Shown: positions 44,019 to 53,393 of the stretch, piece after piece
Layout of the letters: each line of letters opens with the position of its first letter
Position numbering within the stretch: the stretch's first letter is position 1
Assembly: GCF_014696715.1 (NCBI RefSeq)
Contig: NZ_JACJQO010000002.1
Span: forward strand, 186,001-250,000
Length of the DNA stretch: 64,000 nucleotides
Source of the DNA: Pseudanabaena sp. FACHB-2040
Lineage (GTDB): Bacteria; Cyanobacteriota; Cyanobacteriia; Phormidesmidales; Phormidesmidaceae
Direction: 5' to 3'
Program-made: the position numbers and the translations under genes
The notes under the pieces: generated by a model
Told to the model about the DNA's origin: nothing
Database searches by the model: none
Seen by the model: the letters and a program-made list of their open reading frames with translations, nothing else

Positions 44019-44855
44019 TTGGGCAGAGAGCAACATCTACTCCCCAAACATAGGCTTACCTTTGTAGAGGTTGAGGACAGTTCCAGGCTCTACGCTTCAG
44101 CTGCCGTCTACTCAAAGTTGTGGACTCAATCCCTCTGCTAGTCTCCTGAGAGAGCGTTTGCGATGAGCTGGAAAACTGATTTTCTAGCGGTCTACGCCAA
44201 GGTATGAGTCCTGAAACTGTGCAGTCAACCTATCCAAAGAATACAGAATTCATTAATAGCCATTGTTATAAAGCTTGTGGCAACGCCTTAAAAAGCTTAT
44301 CCAGACTAGGGTTTCGACAAGTTGGACCTATCCTAGGTTTTCAAAAAACACTGTAGACATTAGTTATATTAGCTGCCTTTATATGTGGCGATAGTTACAG
44401 TATTTAATGAACTTTAAAGTAGCTGTAAGCAAGGCTACTTTTTAAGCCTTTTTGTCTAAAATTAGCTGCTTTTTTAAGTGATAGAATCCGCTGAAAACGT
44501 TTATCAGCAGGGAAGTTCAGGCCTCTCTTCAATTAATATATCTCTCGAATTTTCTCCACAAAGTCTAAAAAACAACACAGTTATCCCCTACTAAAGAGTG
44601 ATTAAAATCTACAGCTTACGAGAGAAAAAACATCTTTGCTTACACACTAGAGTTAGATAACAAGGAGTTCTATAGAGCCCTTTAACCACTTGCCATATCA
44701 GGCATTTGATTAAGGGGTCTGAGTGAGAAAGCTTCTCACTCTTTCTGGAGACGTCCTGACTCTCTATAAATTTCAAACTGTTTAATAAGCATATAGATGC
44801 TCTATTAATTTAACGCTTAGCAATAACTAAACCTAATAGACACAAGGTTGCTTCT
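44019..44855. other. AT-rich intergenic region
   Basis: About 840 bp with no gene seen. It includes a perfect hairpin AAAGTAGC(44416-44423)/GCTACTTT(44434-44441) with a short T run, possibly a terminator for an unmapped transcript, and the promoter of the downstream operon. Confidence 0.5.
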
Positions 44856-45113
44856 ATGACTGGACAAATGTGTTGGTTGAATGAGCAGGGCGCAAACTCT
44901 CACAAAATTCTACATCTGCGTTTAAAGCCGAGTGATCCTTGGCGTCCTTACACGGCCTGTCGCCAGTTTGCAGTACCCGACCACAACATTCCCAGAGGCT
45001 CTAAAGGGTGGGCAACTTATCAGAAGCTTTTTAAGGCTGGCTGGGCTTTAGTACCATCGGCTGAAGCACATCAAACCCCGGCTCTAGTGGGTGCATTAGC
45101 AGGTGGTCGTTAG
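44856..45113 (+). CDS. Conserved-looking small protein of unknown function (85 aa)
   Basis: The product has a WLNEQGANSHKILHLRLKPS front and RGSKGWATYQKLFKAGWALVP in the middle. I cannot assign a family. It is the first of three tightly spaced genes (12-bp and 7-bp gaps) ending with hflX, so it shares a transcript with it. Not membrane bound. Confidence 0.7.
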   Translation: MTGQMCWLNEQGANSHKILHLRLKPSDPWRPYTACRQFAVPDHNIPRGSKGWATYQKLFKAGWALVPSAEAHQTPALVGALAGGR

Positions 45114-45125
45114 GAGATAGCCAAT

Positions 45126-45368
45126 ATGAAAACACTTTCGTCTTCATCAACTTTTCTCGCTCGCTACTGCACAAATCCCAAATTCAAGCAAAATCAGCAG
45201 GTCAGTTTTGTAGGAGGCACTGGCAGAATCAAAACCTATCTACCCGACTCTGGAAAATGGACCTACGAAATTGAAATGGAGCTAGGACCAGAACCCGAAA
45301 TCGGCAGAGTTGGACCAGAGACCACAATTTTGCTTTACGAAGCAGACATCCAGAGTGTCTTAGACTAG
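45126..45368 (+). CDS. Small beta-rich protein of unknown function (80 aa)
   Basis: Residues after 24 (QQVSFVGGTGRIKTYLPDSG, then WTYEIEMELG) look like a small beta-barrel (SH3-like) without recognised family. The AGGAG at about 45113 gives a good ribosome site before ATG 45126. Middle gene of the operon ending with hflX, 7 bp upstream of hflX. Confidence 0.7.
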   Translation: MKTLSSSSTFLARYCTNPKFKQNQQVSFVGGTGRIKTYLPDSGKWTYEIEMELGPEPEIGRVGPETTILLYEADIQSVLD

Positions 45369-45375
45369 ACCTTTT

Positions 45376-47055
45376 ATGGCAAGTGTTTCCGGCAATGTTC
45401 AGGGCTTGAAAAATAGCCAGATCAAGCAGCTACAGCAGCTTTACCAAGAACGGCTGACCAGTGATGGAGTGGTGTCTTTGAAGCTAGCCCATAATCTGGG
45501 CAAACTCAGTAAGGCTATGCATCGACCGCTGTGTTGCTATCTAGACCGGCGGGGACAGGTAGTAGAGGTGGCCGTGGGGACACCTGAGCAAACCCAGCTA
45601 TCACCGGAGGCACTGCCCCGTCGTAGCACCGAGCGATTAAGCGGCATTCGCTGTATTGCAGTGCAGTCCCACGCCCCTGACCAGGCTGCTCTAGTTGCCA
45701 TGCTGCGACAGCGGCTGGATGCACTGGTCGTACTGGTTCCAGCTGCCGATGGAGCTGCCGACCCGATTGAGGTTGCTTACCTAGCTCACGTGGTGCCTGA
45801 TATCGAGCAGCCTTGGGCCGTCTCGTCCCCGTTATCGCTGGACGACCTAACAGTAGAAGACTTCAACGATCTGCTGCATGAGTGGGAGAGCGAACTGCGT
45901 GAGTCAGGCTTTAGCAGCGATCAGTTTCAGTATGTGCAGGCCGACCATGACCGGGTGCTGCTGGTGGGTCTGATGACAGACGATCTATCTTCCCATCAGT
46001 TTCAGGACGGGCTAGAAGAACTGACCCGGCTGGTAGAAAGCGCTAGAGGCGAGGTAGTGGGAACAGTGGTGCAGAAGCGATCGCAACCCCACCCCCAAAC
46101 CGTCATCGGTCAGGGCAAGGTCAGCGAAGTGGGGCTTCAAGCCCAAACGCTAGGAGCCAACCTGATCGTCTTTGACCGTGACCTAACAGCTACCCAAATT
46201 CGTAACTTAGAGCAAACTTTGGGTGAGCGGGTGGTCGATCGCACTGCCGTTATCCTCGACATCTTTGCCCAGCGGGCTCAGTCTCAGGCAGGCAAACTGC
46301 AGGTCGAGCTGGCCCAGCTAGAGTACCTGCTGCCTCGGCTACGGGGCCGAGGACAGTCGTTATCGCGCTTAGGCGGCGGCATTGGCACACGAGGCCCCGG
46401 TGAAACCAAGCTAGAAACCGAGCGACGCACCATTCAACGGCGGATCGATCAGCTGCAGCAAGAGGTCAACCAGCTCCAGGCCCACCGTGCTCGCCTGCGT
46501 CAGCAGCGGGAGCAGCAGGAAATTCCAGTCGTGGCTCTAGTTGGCTACACCAATGCAGGCAAGTCCACCCTGCTCAATACCTTGACCCAGGCCGAAGTCT
46601 ATACCGCCGATCAGCTCTTTGCCACCCTCGACCCGACCACCCGACGGCTCACCTTAACCCAAACCGACCCAGAGGCAGGAACTCAGGAACGCCACGATAT
46701 CTTGCTCACCGATACCGTAGGTTTCATCCATCACCTGCCGCCTGCGCTGATAGATGCCTTTCGCGCCACCCTAGAAGAGGTGACCCAGGCTACTGCCCTG
46801 CTGCACGTGGTAGACCTCTCACACCCCGCCTGGCAGAGCCATATCGAATCTGTCGAAGAGGTCTTACAGTCTCTGCCAGCAATGTCTGGGCCAATTCTAC
46901 TAGTGTTCAACAAAATTGATCAGGTGAACTCAGAGCAGTTAGCCACTGCTCAGCAAACCTATCCCGATGCAGTCTTCATCTCTGCGACCCAGCGCTTGGG
47001 CCTAGAGACCTTGCGACAGCGGCTGCAGCTTGACCAGCCAACTGCAGTAGCCTGA
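45376..47055 (+). CDS. hflX: Ribosome-associated GTPase HflX
   Basis: The 559-residue protein has an N-terminal extension of about 140 residues over bacterial HflX, then the HflX domain with GTVVQKRSQPHPQTVIGQGK and DRTAVILDIFAQRAQS, the Gly-rich GRGQSLSRLGGGIGTRGPGE, and a GTPase domain: P-loop GYTNAGKST, switch DTVGFIHHLP and NKID for guanine. It splits stalled or hibernating ribosomes in other bacteria. Last gene of a three-gene operon. Confidence 0.95.
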   Translation: MASVSGNVQGLKNSQIKQLQQLYQERLTSDGVVSLKLAHNLGKLSKAMHRPLCCYLDRRGQVVEVAVGTPEQTQLSPEALPRRSTERLSGIRCIAVQSHAPDQAALVAMLRQRLDALVVLVPAADGAADPIEVAYLAHVVPDIEQPWAVSSPLSLDDLTVEDFNDLLHEWESELRESGFSSDQFQYVQADHDRVLLVGLMTDDLSSHQFQDGLEELTRLVESARGEVVGTVVQKRSQPHPQTVIGQGKVSEVGLQAQTLGANLIVFDRDLTATQIRNLEQTLGERVVDRTAVILDIFAQRAQSQAGKLQVELAQLEYLLPRLRGRGQSLSRLGGGIGTRGPGETKLETERRTIQRRIDQLQQEVNQLQAHRARLRQQREQQEIPVVALVGYTNAGKSTLLNTLTQAEVYTADQLFATLDPTTRRLTLTQTDPEAGTQERHDILLTDTVGFIHHLPPALIDAFRATLEEVTQATALLHVVDLSHPAWQSHIESVEEVLQSLPAMSGPILLVFNKIDQVNSEQLATAQQTYPDAVFISATQRLGLETLRQRLQLDQPTAVA

Positions 47056-47192
47056 CAAAACATAAGTAGCCTAGATTAGGCCCTGCGAAGCTCACCTACG
47101 AAGTTAAGCCGACGCACTTAGAGCAGTTTGGCTAGGGTGTGTCGTTATCCCAGCGCGAGCACAAGAGACATCCAGCAGGGCTACTGGCTCAG

Positions 47193-48380
47193 TTAACTAT
47201 CTAACAAGACAAGATGAGATTTATCATCTAACAGCACGCTGCCCTCCTGCTGTAGCTTCCCCAGCAACCGAGTAATCGTGACGCGAGTAGTGCAGCAGGC
47301 ACTGGCCAAGTCTTCGTGAGTGAGGCGGATACTCAGCCGAATGCCCTGATCAACCGCTTCTCCCACCTCCACCTTCAAAAATTCCAGCATCTGGCGCAGT
47401 CTTTTCTCAGCGTTAGGCTCGCCTGAAATAGCTAGCAGCAGTTCGGTCTGCTGCAGGCGGTGAGCCGTTCCCACAAACAGATGATGAGTCAGTTCTGGAG
47501 CAATCAGTAGTTCATCTAGGTCGATAAAGGCTACCTGCACATCAGAAAGCGCCATTACCTCATGCAGCGGTAGCGCCGTTAGCAGCCTGCCAAAGGGGGT
47601 GCCTGGCCCCATCAGCCCCAGCAACACCTCTTTATTGTGGTCGGTTAAGGTCGTGAGCTTGACCAAGCCCTCACTGACATAGCCCAAAGATTGCGGCTGC
47701 AGCGGAATGATCTCGCCGCGACTAAAGGACTGCAGCGGGCGATCTTTCAGCAACAGTTCTGCTGGGCTAGAGGCCGTCTCTTGCTTGTTAGATTGCCACC
47801 GCTGCAGGCGCTTGCGGTGAGTGATATCCCGCAGTGCCCACTGAAAACCCACGGGCTGACCTGTGCGATCGCGAATGGCCACAGTTGAGCAAGCCGCCAC
47901 CGTGACGTTAGCGTTGCGAGAAGCTAGGCCCAGTTCCCACTCTTGGTAGTAGTCGCGCTCCTGCCGCCGCATCAGCTCTGTCCAGAATTTGGGGCGATCC
48001 GCCGCATCAACATAGACTACCAAAGGCTTTTTAGCCAAATACTCCGGCGGTACTCCCAGCAACTGTGAGGCCATCAGGTTAGCCTCCAAAACTTCACCTT
48101 TGAGGTTAGTCACAAGGTAAGCCTGAGGTGCAAATCGAAATAGGTGTTCGTACCGCCCCCGCTCAACATTAGCCGTTTCCACCGCGTAGGCTAAAGAATC
48201 GTTTTGCTGCTGTAGCTCCTCCACCGCAACCTGCAGCTCTTCCACAGCAATCCCCAACTCCTTAAACGCAGCAGCAGTGACCTCCGGGTCAGCACAGGAA
48301 AAAGACTCATCTCCGTTCAACATGAGATTGAGCCGTTGAGTCAGAGAAGAAACTTGCTCAGAAAAGCGATCAATATTCAT
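47193..48380 (-). CDS. PAS-domain Crp/Fnr-family transcription regulator
   Basis: The 395-residue protein (ATG 48380; the longer frame starts with TTG) combines a leading coiled coil (residues 1-70), a PAS domain (about 73-185, FRFAPQAYLVTNLKGEVLEAN and IRDRTGQPVGFQWALRDIT), a Crp-like cyclic-nucleotide-type beta-roll (about 215-310) and a C-terminal Crp HTH with RLTHEDLASACCTTRVTITRLLGKL. PAS fused to Crp is not a common combination. The same coiled-coil/PAS block begins the histidine kinase at 49432, with which it shares the divergent intergenic region. The beta-roll lacks the canonical cAMP phosphate-binding pattern, so the ligand is open. Confidence 0.88.
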   Translation of the reverse strand: MNIDRFSEQVSSLTQRLNLMLNGDESFSCADPEVTAAAFKELGIAVEELQVAVEELQQQNDSLAYAVETANVERGRYEHLFRFAPQAYLVTNLKGEVLEANLMASQLLGVPPEYLAKKPLVVYVDAADRPKFWTELMRRQERDYYQEWELGLASRNANVTVAACSTVAIRDRTGQPVGFQWALRDITHRKRLQRWQSNKQETASSPAELLLKDRPLQSFSRGEIIPLQPQSLGYVSEGLVKLTTLTDHNKEVLLGLMGPGTPFGRLLTALPLHEVMALSDVQVAFIDLDELLIAPELTHHLFVGTAHRLQQTELLLAISGEPNAEKRLRQMLEFLKVEVGEAVDQGIRLSIRLTHEDLASACCTTRVTITRLLGKLQQEGSVLLDDKSHLVLLDS

Positions 48381-49431
48381 CAAACTATACTGGAGACTCC
48401 ATTTGAGGCATCTACCAGCCGCAGACAAAATCGAGCAGCGACAGCCAGGATACCTACAATTTTTTCATTATTTAGCGGTTACTTAAATCATACCGACAGA
48501 TTTATTCACATTCCTCCCTCATTGGAGCCAATCTCCATTTACAAGTGTCAATAAACACACCATCGGGGCGTTTACTGAGAACTACTAAGATATCGCTAGA
48601 GGTTTTTGAGCTGCATTATTTCCCTCTTCACTAAGCCAAGTTTCTATTGGATTAACAGATAATCTCTATCGACCATTAACTGCCCAAAAGCACCCTTTGA
48701 TTTAGCTTTTTCGACTTCTCCTATGGTTTCAATAGAAGAAAATTTTACAACCCACTTTCTATCTCATTCTCAAGATAGATGCCTACTGCCAAAATAGCTG
48801 ATTTTAGTTGAATAGTGCAGCCGTCTCTGCAAGAGCAAGGGTATAGATTCTGCGAAAAACCGTCAAATATTCGGAATTTGCCTAGAAGTAAGGCCTAAAG
48901 CCCTAAACAGGTTTTCAGTCAATTACTCCATTTAGAAGATATTTTAGAAGCAGAAAAACCTGTTTAATGTTTCCCGCTCCTGTCACAAGGCTGAATAAGA
49001 AGAAAGTTTAATTTATCTTTTGGACAAAACCTGAGGAATACTTTTATAAAATAATTGAGTTATCTAACGCTTCTGCCCACTCTATTCAGCCGAAGTGAAA
49101 CCTGCCAAAAGAGATAAGAAAATGTTGATTTTTTTCAAATTTCCTCTTCAAAATACCTTCTTGAAGATTTCGGGTTTATGTTTTTAATCATCCTGAAATC
49201 TATGACTTAAGATCACCCGTTAGGATATTTTTATTCGAGGAGAGATATATCATAATACTTTTCAATTCGGAAAAAAGTTCTACTTCAACAGTTCGATCGG
49301 TCAAATTTAAGTAAACCCATCTTTAAATTTCCCCATTAGGTTGAGGTTGCTGGGCTAGGCTATTTGCTAAGATCATCGCCCCAAAGATAGAAATTTACAA
49401 TTAATTAAAAAAGGAGTTTGAAAATCGCTTT
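48381..49431. other. AT-rich divergent intergenic region
   Basis: About 1.05 kb with no gene supported. It is notably AT-rich compared with the flanking genes and separates two proteins with homologous sensory front ends. The right end has AAAAAAGGAG about 20 bp before the kinase ATG, a somewhat distant ribosome site. Confidence 0.5.
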
Positions 49432-50793
49432 ATGACTGGGGAAAATCGTCTACAGACTCAAAACGGGGGTGCCTTCACCCACTATATGGAGACGGTGCAT
49501 CAGCGGACCGAAACGCTTTACCAGAGTGCTAAAGACGTGCCCTGGGAGCAGCCCCAGCTGATTCTTGACTCCTTAGAAGAACTGCGCCTAGCCCTAGAAG
49601 AACTGCATGTGGCTGAAGAAGAGCTGCACCTCCAAAACGAGCAGCTGATCTCCACTCAAGAGGCATTAGAAGCAGAGCAGCGCCGCTATAAAGATCTTTT
49701 TGAATTTGCCCCCGATGCCTACCTGATCACTGATATCTATGGAGCAATTCAAGAGGCTAACACAGCGGCAGTGTCTCTGCTGTACTTAAAACAGCCGCTG
49801 CTAATCGGCAAGCCACTGGTGATTTTTCTGCCAGAGGAGCAGCGGGCCTCTTTTCGTACGGTGTTAAATCATCTGCCTACCATTCATCGAGTACAGGAGT
49901 GGGAACTAACGCTGTGCAAACGCAATGGTGCTACCTTTGAGGCAGCTTTAACGGTCGAAACGATTCGCAACAACATCGGTTCGGTAACGGGTTTGCGGTG
50001 GCTCATGCGCGATATCACCCTCCGTAAGCAGGGCGAAATGCAGCTGCGAGAGGCACGGGTCCAAAACTTGCGGCTGATCGAGGCTGACCGCCTAAAAAAC
50101 CAGTTTTTGGCGACTATTTCCCACGAGCTTCGCACGCCTCTCAGCGCCATGCTGGGCTTCGCCCACCTACTACTGCGGCGACTCTCCAATCATCCTGATG
50201 CTGAGGTCGCTCATATGCTTGAGCGGATCTACTGCAACGGTAAGCATTTACTGAGCCTAATCGAAGAAATGCTTGATTTCTCCCGGCTGAAGGCCAAGGG
50301 CCTAGAACTGCACCCCGAAACCTTTGATCTAGTTGATCTGGTGATGATCACTGTGGAGGAACTGCGCCCCCTAGCTGTACAGAAATCTCTTGCTCTGGAC
50401 CTGAAAACTCATCCGCTTACCCTAACTGTCAAAAACGACCGCCTGAGACTGCGGCAGATCATTGTCAATCTGGTGTCTAACGCCATCAAGTTCACAGACA
50501 AGGGCAGCATTGTACTGGAGCTTTGGGAACTGCCAGAGGGGCGGGTAGCCCTGCTAGTACGCGACACTGGTATTGGCATTGCGCCCGAGGAGCAGGACCA
50601 AATTTTCCAGGAATTTTGGCAGGTCAACCAGACTAACAACCGGCAGCACGGCGGCACGGGACTGGGGCTGGCAATTGTGCGGGCTCTGGTGCAGACAATG
50701 GAGGGCACCATTTCGGTATCAAGCCGGTTGGGGGAAGGCACTACCTTTCGAGTTGAGCTTCCTCGCCAAATTTGCAGCTCTGCTCAAAAGTAG
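49432..50793 (+). CDS. PAS-domain sensor histidine kinase
   Basis: The 453-residue cytoplasmic kinase starts with a coiled coil (LEELRLALEELHVAEEEL) and a PAS domain (FEFAPDAYLITDIYGAIQEAN to IRNNIGSVTGLRWLMRDIT), then HisKA with His231 (TISHELRTPLSAMLGF), N box, G1 (RDTGIGIAPEE) and G2 (HGGTGLGLAIV). The coiled coil and PAS align with the PAS-Crp regulator on the opposite strand (for example FAPxAYLxT). It is followed 91 bp later by a CheB gene. Confidence 0.92.
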   Translation: MTGENRLQTQNGGAFTHYMETVHQRTETLYQSAKDVPWEQPQLILDSLEELRLALEELHVAEEELHLQNEQLISTQEALEAEQRRYKDLFEFAPDAYLITDIYGAIQEANTAAVSLLYLKQPLLIGKPLVIFLPEEQRASFRTVLNHLPTIHRVQEWELTLCKRNGATFEAALTVETIRNNIGSVTGLRWLMRDITLRKQGEMQLREARVQNLRLIEADRLKNQFLATISHELRTPLSAMLGFAHLLLRRLSNHPDAEVAHMLERIYCNGKHLLSLIEEMLDFSRLKAKGLELHPETFDLVDLVMITVEELRPLAVQKSLALDLKTHPLTLTVKNDRLRLRQIIVNLVSNAIKFTDKGSIVLELWELPEGRVALLVRDTGIGIAPEEQDQIFQEFWQVNQTNNRQHGGTGLGLAIVRALVQTMEGTISVSSRLGEGTTFRVELPRQICSSAQK

Positions 50794-50884
50794 ATTGCTA
50801 GGTAGCTGTGGTCTTACGACAGATGCTCATTACAGCCTTAGAGTCTATACTGCTTCCAGAAATTTTCAGTAACAAAAGTTTTTT

Positions 50885-51955
50885 ATGCCCCATCGCAATA
50901 TTGTTGTTATCGGGGCGTCTGCAGGGGGCGTAGAAACGTCTAAAGAATTGGTTAGCTATCTGCCGCCTGACCTGGCAGCGTCTTTGTTTGTAGCGATGCA
51001 CTTCCCGGCTAACAGCGTCAGCATTTTACCCAGCATCCTTAATCGCTGTGGCACTTTGCCTGCTCTTCATCCTGAAGATGGAACGGCGATTGAGCCAGGG
51101 CGTATTTACGTTGCCCCACCCAACTATCATATGGAGCTGCGTCGGAGAACCTCAGTCAGTGGGGACCAAGATGCTAGCGGTTACATTGTGCTCGACCAAG
51201 GGCCTCGTGAGAATGGCTATCGACCAGCCATTGACTTTTTGTTTCGCTCAGCAGCACGGACTTACCATCAGCGAGTTATTGGCGTTATTTTGTCGGGCAT
51301 GTTGGACGACGGCACAGCTGGGCTCATGCAAATTAAGGCCAGAGGCGGGGTGGTGCTGGTACAAGACCCTCAAGAGGCGCTGTTTTCTGGCATGCCCAAT
51401 AGCGCCATTGCCAATGTTAAGGCAGATGCCGTACTCCCTATCGCGAAGCTAGCGGCCCACCTCGTCGAAATCATCCATGAGACCGTGCCGGAGGAGGTTT
51501 GGGTGGCAAACGAATTGAACAACGAAAGAGAACGAGAACGGGTAGCTCAGGAAAAAAGTGCGGCAGAACAGGGAGAGCGGCCCGACTCGGCCTCTCCGTT
51601 CACCTGCCCAGAATGTGGCGGGGTGCTCTGGGAACTGCGCGATCGCAACCTGCTGCGCTTTCGCTGCCATGTCGGCCATGTCTACTCCCCCGACAGTATG
51701 CTTTCAGAGCAGGCCAATGACCTAGAGCGGGCCCTTTGGTCAGGCGTGCGAGCCCTAGAAGAAAGAGCAGCCCTGGCCCGCCGCATGGCCAATCATGCCC
51801 ACGAGCAGAAGCGTTGGATCTCCGAAGCTCATTTTTTAGAGCGCGCCGAGGAAACAGCGTACCACGCCCAGCAACTACGCCAGGTGATTGCTCAACAGAC
51901 TAACGGCAAGCCGAACAAGCCCGGCGATCTAGACGATCTGCTTGAGGAAGCTTAG
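50885..51955 (+). CDS. cheB: CheB-type protein-glutamate methylesterase without receiver domain
   Basis: Residues 1-190 form a CheB methylesterase domain with Ser12 (GASAGG), His39 (MHFP) and Asp142 (MLDDGTAG) as the catalytic residues; there is no N-terminal receiver, so phosphorylation control is absent. A C-terminal extension contains a zinc ribbon (FTCPECGGVLWELRDR and RCHVGHVYSP) and a helical tail with LERALWSGVRALEERAALARRM. No CheR or chemoreceptor gene is nearby, so the target is probably not a standard chemoreceptor. Confidence 0.9.
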   Translation: MPHRNIVVIGASAGGVETSKELVSYLPPDLAASLFVAMHFPANSVSILPSILNRCGTLPALHPEDGTAIEPGRIYVAPPNYHMELRRRTSVSGDQDASGYIVLDQGPRENGYRPAIDFLFRSAARTYHQRVIGVILSGMLDDGTAGLMQIKARGGVVLVQDPQEALFSGMPNSAIANVKADAVLPIAKLAAHLVEIIHETVPEEVWVANELNNERERERVAQEKSAAEQGERPDSASPFTCPECGGVLWELRDRNLLRFRCHVGHVYSPDSMLSEQANDLERALWSGVRALEERAALARRMANHAHEQKRWISEAHFLERAEETAYHAQQLRQVIAQQTNGKPNKPGDLDDLLEEA

Positions 51956-51981
51956 TAGACATGACAGGACAGGAGGGTGCG

Positions 51982-52067
51982 GAGAGGGGGAGACGTGAGG
52001 AGTTAAGAAGGATTGGAAGATAAGCTTCCTGTTCTTTCTCTTGTTCCTGGCCCCACGTCCCCCTCTC
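51982..52067. repeat. Imperfect inverted repeat, purine-rich arm and pyrimidine-rich arm
   Basis: GGAGAGGGGGAGACGTGAGG (51981-52000) against CCCCACGTCCCCCTCTC (52051-52067). It lies between the convergent cheB and CAP genes and could terminate in both directions, and its G/A-rich arm resembles the elements at 12010 and 27976. Confidence 0.55.
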
Positions 52068-52089
52068 TTTCTCTCCGGCTAGCAATGCA

Positions 52090-52701
52090 TTAACGCGATC
52101 GCAAAAACAGCTGCGTAAAATAATAGGTATTGCCGACTTGCCACACGCCAATTCCGGTTTCTCGATATTCTGAGCGCAAGATGTTCTCCCGATGCCCTGG
52201 GCTGTTCATCCAGCCATCGACGGCTGCTGTCGCAGGTTGCGGGATGTTAGTGCTGGTATAGAGATTTTCACCTATAGCTAAGTAGGTAATACCGGCTGAC
52301 TGCACCCGATCTACTAGCGTGTCGCCTCGAGGGCTGGTGTGGGCAAAAAAGCCTTCTTCGGCCATGCGGCGGCTGTAGTTGCGAGCCACCTGCGCCAATC
52401 TCTGGTTATTGCTGAGGGCGCTCAAACCCTGCTCCTGGCGAATAGCATTGATTTGCTGAGCCACCTGAGCCTCCAGTTGGGCCGTCGCCTCAGATTGGGC
52501 AGCAGCTACCGTAGGCTGGGAAGGACTAGGTTGTGAAGCGCCGGCTCCAGGTTGAGGAGAGGGGCTGGGCTGGGGAACACCCGCTCCAGGTTGAGACTGT
52601 GGAGGACTGGGTTGAGTCGGCAAGGGGCTACAGCTTGCCAACAGCCCCAAAAAGCAGCCCAGCCCAGCGACAAGAGATTTACTGTAGATTGATCTTGGCA
52701 T
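52090..52701 (-). CDS. CAP/SCP-family lipoprotein
   Basis: The 203-residue protein starts at ATG 52701 with a lipoprotein signal (lipobox LASC, Cys24), then a Pro/Ser/Gln-rich linker and a CAP domain from about residue 75. The metal-binding/active motifs are FAHTSP, IGENLYT and PGHRENILRSEYRETG. It should be anchored at the outer face of a membrane. Its start overlaps the PPOX gene stop by 23 bp, implying translational coupling. Confidence 0.9.
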   Translation of the reverse strand: MPRSIYSKSLVAGLGCFLGLLASCSPLPTQPSPPQSQPGAGVPQPSPSPQPGAGASQPSPSQPTVAAAQSEATAQLEAQVAQQINAIRQEQGLSALSNNQRLAQVARNYSRRMAEEGFFAHTSPRGDTLVDRVQSAGITYLAIGENLYTSTNIPQPATAAVDGWMNSPGHRENILRSEYRETGIGVWQVGNTYYFTQLFLRSR

Positions 52702-53182
52702 TCTCTCCACTCTGGGCTTTCTCACCCGTTGCCAGTGCTTTGGCAAAGCCAACTGTCTTGGCGACCCAACCGGCAGGCGCATCCCAGTACTCGGCCTGCG
52801 ATACGTTTATCTTAAGTAGAGCAATATCAGGCTCATCTAGTTCCTGCGGAAACCAGGCTTTCAGTTCCGGCTTCCAGAGGTCCTGCATTTTGCTCCGGTC
52901 CCTGACTATCTCTGCCTTGCCCGACATAGAGACATAGCGCTGCTGACTGGGGTCAGAAAAACTGACGTTCACCTGATCCTGCTGATCGACCTCAATTACT
53001 TTGTGGGAGCTGGCATAGGTAAAGAACCACAAATCGCCGTTAGCTTCAATATGGCCATTGATAGACATCGGACGACTGCGTAAACACCCCTCATCCACCG
53101 TCGTCAACATGCAGTAGTCAATATCCTTCACCAAGTCCCGGAGCTTTTCGATTTCCTCGGTGGAGTGGACGGCAGCAGACAT
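52679..53182 (-). CDS. Pyridoxamine 5'-phosphate oxidase-fold (general stress protein 26-like)
   Basis: The 167-residue protein has the split-barrel flavin fold with MLTTVDEGCLRSRPMSI near residue 24, GDLWFFTYASSHKVIE and NVSFSDPSQQRYVSMSGKAEIV. These FMN/F420/heme-binding pockets are typical of the general-stress group rather than true PdxH. It is coupled to the CAP lipoprotein gene downstream. A perfect 11-bp inverted repeat sits 31 bp upstream. Confidence 0.9.
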   Translation of the reverse strand: MSAAVHSTEEIEKLRDLVKDIDYCMLTTVDEGCLRSRPMSINGHIEANGDLWFFTYASSHKVIEVDQQDQVNVSFSDPSQQRYVSMSGKAEIVRDRSKMQDLWKPELKAWFPQELDEPDIALLKINVSQAEYWDAPAGWVAKTVGFAKALATGEKAQSGENAKINLQ

Positions 53183-53213
53183 AGTAAGTCCTCATTGAGT
53201 TGCGATCGCAGCC

Positions 53214-53261
53214 TATCGCCTGCGAGACCTCAATTCAATTGAAGAGATTCCGCAGGCGATA
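53214..53261. promoter_or_regulatory. 11-bp inverted repeat upstream of the PPOX gene
   Basis: TATCGCCTGCG (53214-53224) and CGCAGGCGATA (53251-53261) are perfect reverse complements. They lie 32 bp upstream of the PPOX-CAP transcript start codon; an operator or leader hairpin is possible. Confidence 0.4.
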
Positions 53262-53393
53262 TTTCGATCCTAGAGAAGCCTCCAGCAGTTAAGCGTCCGT
53301 CCTACGGCAGGTTGACACCCATCTGCAAATTCCTTCCATAGGAGGGTTTTAGACAACTCATCTTGCCGATCTTCATTTCCCCACGTCCTTTTA

